A stretch of DNA of 64,000 nt, taken from Bacillota bacterium. Its GTDB lineage: Bacteria; Bacillota; DSM-12270; Thermacetogeniales; Thermacetogeniaceae. The DNA lies in assembly GCA_013177945.1 (NCBI GenBank), contig JABLXW010000015.1, positions 55,395 to 119,394 on the forward strand, given 5' to 3'. Shown here one piece after another: positions 58,413 to 64,000 of this stretch (its first letter is position 1; every line of letters begins with the position of its first letter). The notes below the pieces were generated by a model. It ran no database searches. It was not told where the DNA came from and saw only the letters and a list, made by a program, of their open reading frames with translations. A program made the position numbers and the translations under genes.

Positions 58413-59225
58413 ATGAAAGACTTCAAGTATTTTTTGATCGAAAAGGACGAGGGGATTGCCGTAATCACGTTTAACCGGCCCGAGGCTCTGAATGCGCTGA
58501 GCATCCCTCTCATGGAAGAGCTCGAGGAACTGGTCGACAGCCTGCCTGCGGAAAAAGATATCCAGGTTGCCATTTTTACAGGCGCCGGGGAAAAGGCCTT
58601 TATTGCGGGTGGGGATATCAAGGTCATGTATCCCATGACGCCGCATGAGGCGAAAGAGTACGCAAAACTGGGCCAGCGGGTCTTGTACAAGATAGAAAAT
58701 TTGGAGATCCCAACAATCGGAGCAATTAACGGGTACGCGTTGGGCGGCGGTACGGAAGTCGCGATGGCCTTTGATATCAGGATCGCGTCAGAGCGCGCCG
58801 TATTTGGCCAGCCGGAGGTTTATCTTGGAATTACTCCCGGATATGCAGGCACCCAGCGCCTCCCGCGGCTTGTAGGAAAAGGGATGGGTAAAATGCTTAT
58901 TTTCACGGGAGATCACATCAGCGCCGAAGAGGCTTATAGAATTGGCCTCGTTCAGAAAGTTGTTCCCCACGAGAAGCTGTTGGAGGAAGCCAAAGCTTTA
59001 GCGCGCAGGATCATGAAAAACAGCCCCGTTGCCGTGAGGCTGGCAAAAGTTGCGATTAACCAGGGCCTGGAGATGGACTTTTGGTCGGCCTGCGTCTACG
59101 AGGCCCATGTCTTTGGTATGTGTTTCACCTACGAGGATCAGTCCGAAGGAATGTCGGCCTTTATTGAAAAACGCAAGCCCCAGTTTTCGGGGAAAATGCT
59201 TCCAAAAATCAAGACAAATGGTTGA
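58413..59225 (+). CDS. Enoyl-CoA hydratase / isomerase (crotonase family)
   Basis: A 270-residue crotonase-fold enzyme that interconverts trans-2-enoyl-CoA and 3-hydroxyacyl-CoA. AVITFNRPEALNALSIPLME, then FTGAGEKAFIAGGDIKVM (oxyanion-hole region) and INGYALGGGTEVAMAFDIRI are family motifs. The usual catalytic Glu positions are represented by PEVYLGITPGYAGTQRLPRL: the first acidic residue is present, while at the second (often E in PGxGGTQ-RLPR context) the reading is not certain. ATG 58413 has GGAGGAGGAG upstream. Known relatives include dehydratases for carnitinyl-CoA and related substrates, so 3-hydroxybutyryl-CoA is a guess. Confidence 0.9.
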   Translation: MKDFKYFLIEKDEGIAVITFNRPEALNALSIPLMEELEELVDSLPAEKDIQVAIFTGAGEKAFIAGGDIKVMYPMTPHEAKEYAKLGQRVLYKIENLEIPTIGAINGYALGGGTEVAMAFDIRIASERAVFGQPEVYLGITPGYAGTQRLPRLVGKGMGKMLIFTGDHISAEEAYRIGLVQKVVPHEKLLEEAKALARRIMKNSPVAVRLAKVAINQGLEMDFWSACVYEAHVFGMCFTYEDQSEGMSAFIEKRKPQFSGKMLPKIKTNG

Positions 59226-59255
59226 TTGGCAAAATCTTATAAGGAGGTAGCCAAG

Positions 59256-60395
59256 ATGGCTTATCTGTTGTCGGAACAGCATGAACTCATGAGAAGGACC
59301 GTCCGGGAATTCGCAGAAAAGGAGATAACTCTTGCCCGCTCCAGGGAAATAGATGATAAATCCGAATTCCCCTGGGATCTTGTTAAGCGAGCCGCCGAAT
59401 TGAACCTGTTTGGGGTAACCATCCCGGAAGAATACGGCGGAGTCGGCAGCGATATGTTAAGCCGGGCCATCGCGATGGAAGAAATATCGAGGGCCAACGC
59501 TACTTTAGGTATTATTGTCGGTGCAAGCGGCCTTTGTGCGGACAGCATCAATATTGCAGGTACGGATGAACAAAAGCGAAAGTATCTTGTACCCCTGGCT
59601 AAGGGGGAAGTGCTTGGCGCTTTTGGCCTCACCGAGCCCGGCGCGGGATCTGACGCAGCTGCTCAGCAGTCTACGGCCGTTCGCGACGGCAACTTCTGGG
59701 TGATTAACGGAACCAAGTGTTTCATTACCAACTGCGGGCCTGCCGAAGTGTACGTCGTGATTGCTAAAACCCCGGAGGAAGAGGGGGTTAGGGGTCCGAG
59801 TGCCTTTATCGTGGAAAAGGGCACCCCAGGGTTCACCATCGGAAAGCTTGAAGAAAAGCTGGGCCTTCACGGTTCTGCTACCGGCGAGCTGATCTTCAGC
59901 GACTGCCGGGTCCCCGCTGAAAACCTCCTCGGGCAGTTGGGACGGGGCCTGCATACCGCCCTCCAGGTTTTAGATCTGGGCCGGATTTGTATTGCAGCTA
60001 TGGGGATCGGAATTGCCCAGGCGAGCCTCGAGGCTGCCGTGGAGTTTGCCAAGCAGCGCAAGACTTTTGGCGTTCCAATAGTGAAGCACCAGGCGATCGC
60101 ATTTTACCTCGCAGAAATGGCCACCAAGATTGAGGCGGCACGTTCTCTAAACTACCGGGCGGCTTCCCTGTGCGACGCCGGGCAGCCTTTTACTAAAGAA
60201 GCTGCGATGGCTAAGTACTTCGCTGGCGAAATCGCCGTCTGGTGTGCCGACCGGGCGATCCAGATCCACGGCGGCTACGGATACAGCAAGAATTTCCCTG
60301 TCGAACGCTACTGGAGAGAAGCCAAGCTCTGCGAAATCGGGGAAGGAACTTCAGAAATCCAGAAGATCGTAATCAGCAGGTTGGTGACGGGATAA
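59256..60395 (+). CDS. Acyl-CoA dehydrogenase
   Basis: An FAD enzyme of 379 residues that oxidises acyl-CoA to enoyl-CoA or, with electrons supplied, works in reverse. AYLLSEQHELMRRTVREFAE opens the helical domain. GAFGLTEPGAGSDAAAQQST and FITNCGPAEVYVVIAKT form the flavin site. LDLGRICIAAMGIGIAQASL, IQIHGGYGYSKNFPVERYWR and IGEGTSEIQKIVI with the catalytic Glu follow. ATG 59256 has AAGGAGG 8 bases upstream; the earlier start at 59226 lies before that site. Its partner is the ETF encoded next. Chain length appears to be short, as judged by overall similarity to butyryl-CoA dehydrogenases. Confidence 0.92.
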   Translation: MAYLLSEQHELMRRTVREFAEKEITLARSREIDDKSEFPWDLVKRAAELNLFGVTIPEEYGGVGSDMLSRAIAMEEISRANATLGIIVGASGLCADSINIAGTDEQKRKYLVPLAKGEVLGAFGLTEPGAGSDAAAQQSTAVRDGNFWVINGTKCFITNCGPAEVYVVIAKTPEEEGVRGPSAFIVEKGTPGFTIGKLEEKLGLHGSATGELIFSDCRVPAENLLGQLGRGLHTALQVLDLGRICIAAMGIGIAQASLEAAVEFAKQRKTFGVPIVKHQAIAFYLAEMATKIEAARSLNYRAASLCDAGQPFTKEAAMAKYFAGEIAVWCADRAIQIHGGYGYSKNFPVERYWREAKLCEIGEGTSEIQKIVISRLVTG

Positions 60396-60414
60396 AAGTA
60401 TCCTGGCTAAAAAA

Positions 60415-60450
60415 GGGCCGGAAAGCCGGTTTGCAGGCCCTTTCCGGCCC
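60415..60450 (+). promoter_or_regulatory. Intercistronic hairpin between acyl-CoA dehydrogenase and etfB
   Basis: GGGCCGGAAAG (60415-60425) pairs perfectly with CTTTCCGGCCC (60440-60450). The 14-base loop contains CCGG and GGCC, which can pair further. There is no T-run after it, so it is unlikely to end transcription. It may stabilise the upstream transcript or set the ratio of dehydrogenase to ETF. Confidence 0.6.
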
Positions 60451-60480
60451 TCTTCATCATACAAAGGGAGCGTGGATTTT

Positions 60481-61254
60481 TTGCGGATCGTAGCCTGTTA
60501 TAAGTATGTGCTGGATGAGCAGGACATCAGGGTAAACCCCGAAACCCAGTCTCTTTTAACCGATCGGGCTGCCTGGAAGATCAGCGACTACGACCGGAAC
60601 GCCATCGAAGAGGCCGTAAGGATCAAAGAGCAGCAGGGGGGTACGGTGTTTGCGCTGACTGCCGGCCCTTCCCAGGTCAAGGTTTCCTTAAAAGACGTTC
60701 TGGCCCGGGGAGCCGATGAGGGAATTTTCGTTCAGGTTGAAAACACGGCATTGGCTGATCCTGCTTTTACGGCCCGGGTGCTGGCTCAGGCGATCCGGAA
60801 GATTGGAGACTGCGACCTGGTCATTTGCGGCGAGGGTGCCAGCGACGATTACGCCCAGCAGGTTGGGCCGCGCCTGGCGGTTCTTTTAGGGTGTCCGGCA
60901 GTTACTTACGTGGCCAAACTTACAGTTGAAGAAAGAATTTTACGGGCGGAGCGGAAACTGGAGGACGGGATCGAGGTTGTAGAGGCGCCGCTGCCTGCTG
61001 TGGTCACGGTAACGGGAGAGATCAACCAGCCCCGCATTCCCACTTTAAAGCAGGTGATGGGAGCCGGCAGGAAGCCGATGCAGACGTGGAAGCTGGAAGA
61101 TTTAGGGCTCAATCCTTCAGAAGTCCGAATTTGCCTCGAGAATCGCTCATTAAAAGGAGCAGTTGTTTCCAGAAAGCGCCTGGTTTTCAAAGGGGAACCC
61201 GCTGAAGCCGTTTTTCATGTTGTAGAGGCTTTGAGCAAAGAAGGGGTTATTTAA
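60481..61254 (+). CDS. etfB: Electron transfer flavoprotein beta subunit (FixA-like)
   Basis: The beta subunit of ETF, 257 residues from TTG 60481. LRIVACYKYVLDEQDIRVNP is the family start, and GGGAG lies 11 bases upstream. The longer GTG start at 60472 is too near that site. AIEEAVRIKEQQGGTVFALT, ARGADEGIFVQVENT and DLVICGEGASDDYAQQVGPR are the usual ETF-beta motifs. It pairs with EtfA (next gene) and, given the following fixC and fixX, belongs to the FixABCX type, in which electrons are split between a low-potential acceptor and quinone. Confidence 0.92.
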   Translation: MRIVACYKYVLDEQDIRVNPETQSLLTDRAAWKISDYDRNAIEEAVRIKEQQGGTVFALTAGPSQVKVSLKDVLARGADEGIFVQVENTALADPAFTARVLAQAIRKIGDCDLVICGEGASDDYAQQVGPRLAVLLGCPAVTYVAKLTVEERILRAERKLEDGIEVVEAPLPAVVTVTGEINQPRIPTLKQVMGAGRKPMQTWKLEDLGLNPSEVRICLENRSLKGAVVSRKRLVFKGEPAEAVFHVVEALSKEGVI

Positions 61255-61273
61255 AAGTCAAGGAGGCTCGAAA

Positions 61274-62242
61274 ATGGCGCAGAAAAAGGTCTGGGTTATT
61301 TCCGAACAACAGAATCTTCTCGCGGAATTGATCGCAGGAGCAAACACCTTGATTCCGGGGGAGATTTCCATTTTTGCTGCGGCGCTTGGAAACCTCGAGG
61401 CGGCGAGAGCCGCGGCCGGTGCAGGAGTCCAGCAGGTGTATTACTTCAAACCCGGAGACGGAATTCCCGTTGAGGCTGCTTTTTGCCAGCTGGCCCGGCT
61501 AATCAGGGAAAACGGCGGAGATCTGGTCCTTGTGGGAGCTACAAAAAGAGGAAAGACCCTGGCTGCCCTTCTGGCTGCAGAACTGGACAGCGGCCTTGCC
61601 ACTGAGGCTAAGGTGCGGGACTGGAACGAAGAGTTGCCTGCCACTCAGCGCTTATTATATGGCGGATTGGCAGTAAGCACAGATGCCTTTGTTTCTGGAA
61701 TTCCCATCATCACCGTTCCCCCCCGGACCTGGGAGTGCCCTGCGCCTGCCGGCGAAACTTCTCACACTTCCCAGGGCGGCTTTACTGAGGTTTCCGTGGA
61801 AGAGGGTCCGGTGCGGGTTATAGAGCGGCAGCCGCGCCAGTTGTCTGCTGCGAATCTGGAGGAGGCCCAGGTGGTAATCTGCATCGGCCGGGGTGTGAAA
61901 AAGCGGGAGGACCTGGCAATGTTCGAAGAGCTGGCCGGCCTCCTGGAGGGGGCCCTGGCCTGCACCCGCCCTGTGGCCGAAGAGGAGGGCTACCGCTGGT
62001 TCCCGGAGGACTCCTACATCGGGATTTCCGGGCGGAAGGTTAAACCCAGGCTCTACATCAGCGTGGGTAGTTCCGGGCAGATCCAGCATGTGGTGGGCTG
62101 CCGTGACGCCGGGATCATTCTCGGGATCGATAAGAACGAAGACGCCCCCATTTTTGAGGCGTCCGACTACGGGATTGTGGGTGATCTCTACCAGGTGGTC
62201 CCGGAGCTTATCAAAAGGATCAAAGAAGTGAAATCGCGCTGA
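61274..62242 (+). CDS. etfA: Electron transfer flavoprotein alpha subunit (FixB-like)
   Basis: The alpha subunit, 322 residues. VWVISEQQNLLAELIAGANT starts the N-terminal domain. DLVLVGATKRGKTLAALLAA lies in the middle. The FAD-binding C-terminal domain shows PRLYISVGSSGQIQHVVGCR, then DAGIILGIDKNEDAPIFEAS and DYGIVGDLYQVVPEL. ATG 61274 follows AAGGAGG. It is in the usual order after etfB and 7 bases before fixC. With EtfB it would pass electrons between the acyl-CoA dehydrogenase and FixC/FixX. Confidence 0.93.
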   Translation: MAQKKVWVISEQQNLLAELIAGANTLIPGEISIFAAALGNLEAARAAAGAGVQQVYYFKPGDGIPVEAAFCQLARLIRENGGDLVLVGATKRGKTLAALLAAELDSGLATEAKVRDWNEELPATQRLLYGGLAVSTDAFVSGIPIITVPPRTWECPAPAGETSHTSQGGFTEVSVEEGPVRVIERQPRQLSAANLEEAQVVICIGRGVKKREDLAMFEELAGLLEGALACTRPVAEEEGYRWFPEDSYIGISGRKVKPRLYISVGSSGQIQHVVGCRDAGIILGIDKNEDAPIFEASDYGIVGDLYQVVPELIKRIKEVKSR

Positions 62243-62249
62243 AACTGGG

Positions 62250-63551
62250 GTGGAGATTTTGAGCGAAGAGAGGTTTGACTGCATCGTTGTGGGGGCAGGC
62301 CCTGCGGGTTCTACTGCCGCCTACGAACTTGCCCGCCAGGGCCTGGAGGTGCTTCTGGTCGAAAGGGGGCCCGCGGCAGGGAGCAAAAACATGATGGGGG
62401 GTCGCCTGTACAGCTACTCCCTCCACCGGGTGATTCCCGAGTTCTGGAACGAGGCTCCCGTGGAGCGGTGCGTCGTGAAGGAGGAGTTGAGTTTTCTTAC
62501 CGAGAGCGCGGCCGTCACCGTGGCCCTCGAGAACGAAGCTTTAGGGGAGGCTCCGTGCCACTCCTTTACCGTGCTGCGCGCCGATTTCGATGCCTGGCTG
62601 GCAGGCAAGGCCGAAGAGGCGGGAGCGGTGCTGGCCACCGGGATCCGGGTGGACGACCTCCTCTGGGCGGAAGACCGGATCTGCGGCATCAGGGCAGGGG
62701 AAGACGAAATCTTTGCCAATGTGGTCATTGCGGCCGATGGGGTGAACTCCCTGCTCGCCCGGAAGGCGGGCCTCCGGGGGGAACTCCCGCCGGAGCACGT
62801 CTCCGTGGGGGTCAAAGAACTGATTGCCCTCCCTGCCCAAACCATAGAGGAGCGCTTCGGCCTGGAGGGGGGGAAAGGCGCGGCCCGCCTCTTCGTCGGC
62901 TCCTGCACCAGAGGGGTGCAGGGGGGAGGTTTTTTATACACCAACAAGGAAAGCATTTCCCTGGGCCTTGTCTTCTCCCTTCATGCCCTGGCCCGGGCAG
63001 GGGTGAGCGTGGCCGAGGCCGTTGAGGACTTCAAATTTCATCCCGCCCTCCGCCCGCTTCTGGAGGGAGGAGAGGTGCTTGAATACTCTGCCCACCTGGT
63101 CCCCGAGGGAGGCCTGGCGATGCGGCCCCGCCTGGTAGCAGGCGGCCTCCTGGTGGCGGGGGATGCCGCGGGATTTGTGATCAATACCGGCTTCATGGTC
63201 AGAGGGATGGACCTGGCCATCACCTCGGGGGCTGCCGCCGCCAGGGCCGTAATGCAGGCGCGGGAAGCAGGGGACTTCAGCGCCTCCGGCCTGGGGGTTT
63301 ACGAGGAGATTCTGCAGCAGACCCATGTCCACCACGATCTCACGGGTTACCGGAACGCTCCCCGCTTTCTCGAAACCCCCGGGCTTTATCATACTTACCC
63401 CGAACTTGCCGTGGACATTTTCACGGACCTCTTCAAGGTGAAAGGGGAGCCTCCCCGCAGGGTCAGGCAACTGGTTATGGAGCACCTGCGCAAGAAAGTC
63501 CCGCTCTGGCAACTGGTGCGGGATGCCTGGAAGGGAGCGAGGAGCATATGA
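62250..63551 (+). CDS. fixC: FixC-like flavoprotein (ETF-quinone oxidoreductase family)
   Basis: A 433-residue FAD protein. The dinucleotide motif CIVVGAGPAGSTAAYELARQ starts at about residue 12. GSKNMMGGRLYSY and VVIAADGVNSLLARKAGLRG follow, then VAGGLLVAGDAAGFVINTGF and MVRGMDLAITSGAAAA, which are diagnostic of FixC/ETF-QO proteins. The start is uncertain: GTG 62250 has no clear site, and TTG 62259 has GGTGGAG only 3 bases before it. The stop overlaps the fixX ATG. FixC accepts electrons from EtfAB and reduces quinone, with FixX bound. Confidence 0.9.
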   Translation: MEILSEERFDCIVVGAGPAGSTAAYELARQGLEVLLVERGPAAGSKNMMGGRLYSYSLHRVIPEFWNEAPVERCVVKEELSFLTESAAVTVALENEALGEAPCHSFTVLRADFDAWLAGKAEEAGAVLATGIRVDDLLWAEDRICGIRAGEDEIFANVVIAADGVNSLLARKAGLRGELPPEHVSVGVKELIALPAQTIEERFGLEGGKGAARLFVGSCTRGVQGGGFLYTNKESISLGLVFSLHALARAGVSVAEAVEDFKFHPALRPLLEGGEVLEYSAHLVPEGGLAMRPRLVAGGLLVAGDAAGFVINTGFMVRGMDLAITSGAAAARAVMQAREAGDFSASGLGVYEEILQQTHVHHDLTGYRNAPRFLETPGLYHTYPELAVDIFTDLFKVKGEPPRRVRQLVMEHLRKKVPLWQLVRDAWKGARSI

Positions 63552-63829
63552 AGCGCCTGAGCATTTCGGAACGCCTTGCCCTGAATAAATTCGAGGTTGA
63601 CCACGAAGAACCGCATATTGTACTGAAGAGGGACATCTGCAGGAGCTGCTCGGTTAAGCCCTGCACCTTCGTCTGCCCAGCCGGGCTCTACACCTGGAAC
63701 GGGGAGGAGATTAACTTTGACTACGCCGGGTGCCTGGAGTGCGGCGCCTGCCGGGTGGTCTGCCCGAAGGGGGCCCTGACCTGGAACTACCCCCGCGGTT
63801 CCTTCGGTGTAATCTTTCGTTATGGCTAG
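63548..63829 (+). CDS. fixX: FixX-like ferredoxin
   Basis: A 93-residue iron-sulphur protein. DICRSCSVKPCTFVCPAGLY and GCLECGACRVVCPKGALTWN hold the cysteines; CxxCxxCxxxCP in the second motif is a standard [4Fe-4S] site, and the first cluster of cysteines is less regular, as in other FixX proteins. ATG 63548 overlaps the fixC stop by 4 bases. It completes an etfBA-fixCX operon like fixABCX of nitrogen fixers and the cai-linked fix genes of E. coli. Confidence 0.92.
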   Translation: MKRLSISERLALNKFEVDHEEPHIVLKRDICRSCSVKPCTFVCPAGLYTWNGEEINFDYAGCLECGACRVVCPKGALTWNYPRGSFGVIFRYG

Positions 63830-64000
63830 GGATTAACCGCAACTTTGGGATAAATTTCAGGCATGGTCATTAATCTCGTACCTGGGCCGCGCCGAGGCGG
63901 AAGTTGGCCGGCACCACCAGAAGCGTTCTTGCCCGGAAGAAACAACGCTGGGTTGTTTTTCCCATCTTCCGGTGTTACAATGGAAGTAGGTGAAAGAGGG
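63830..64000. other. Region after fixX, with promoter for an off-window gene
   Basis: No gene is seen in the last 170 bases. A sigma-A promoter at 63953-63981 faces right and probably serves a gene beyond the window. No clear terminator for the fix operon is visible. Confidence 0.4.
63953..63981 (+). promoter_or_regulatory. Sigma-A promoter
   Basis: TTGTTT (63953-63958) and TACAAT (63976-63981) are separated by 17 bases. It points out of the window on the right side, and its gene is not visible. Confidence 0.6.

Overview
The window looks like a chromosomal segment of an anaerobic Firmicute of the Pelotomaculum, Desulfotomaculum or Thermacetogenium type. This is an inference. It rests on Gram-positive AGGAGG-type ribosome sites with many TTG and GTG starts, a sigma-54-controlled fatty/hydroxy-acid CoA module coupled to an EtfBA-FixCX electron-transfer complex, and many REP-like GGGACGGTTCT repeats. 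No rRNA, tRNA or CRISPR array was seen.

Layout. (1) 1-857, minus: the N-terminal part of a SIR2-like protein, running off the window. (2) 1205-7376: a tight operon for GDP-mannose (manC, manB) and dTDP-L-rhamnose (rfbD, rfbA, rfbC, rfbB). (3) 7457-27028: a mosaic surface-polysaccharide locus. It holds glycosyltransferases, Gmd, a Wzy-like polymerase, an asparagine-synthase-type amidotransferase, a nucleotide-sugar 6-dehydrogenase, a 4-epimerase, a PglC-type initiating transferase, a PglD-type acetyltransferase and a DegT aminotransferase. Decayed glycosyltransferase, epimerase, IS256 and IS1380 genes lie among them, plus a NUDIX-like gene and a remnant of its paralogue. (4) 27.0-45.4 kb: a gene-poor, decaying accessory island. 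It carries three hicBA loci with every hicA broken, vapBC and relBE in convergent overlap, a DUF433/DUF5615 pair split by an IS110 element, Rpn-family fragments and REP/RAYT-derived repeats. It also holds a frameshifted gene whose pieces read as a methyltransferase-like domain, a reverse transcriptase and a HEAT-like helical tail (35743-38577). (5) 45.4-52.5 kb: a SWIM-domain protein, an IS21 element inserted in a pRiA4b ORF-3 remnant, a DIP1984-family gene, and a SEC-C protein bracketed by 245-bp direct repeats. (6) 52.7-63.8 kb: a catabolic module. A GntP-family permease diverges from a PAS/sigma-54 activator, followed by CoA-transferase, enoyl-CoA hydratase, acyl-CoA dehydrogenase, etfB, etfA, fixC and fixX.

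How they work together. Regions 2 and 3 supply GDP-mannose, GDP-4-keto-6-deoxymannose, dTDP-rhamnose, a UDP-hexuronate and an amino-acetamido sugar. These would be assembled on a lipid carrier and polymerised. Region 6 would import a short hydroxy or carboxylic acid, activate it by CoA transfer and interconvert hydroxyacyl-, enoyl- and saturated acyl-CoA, with electrons passing through EtfBA-FixCX. The strongest novelty candidate is the methyltransferase-RT-helical fusion. Its three frame breaks must be tested against raw reads before it is called dead or alive.
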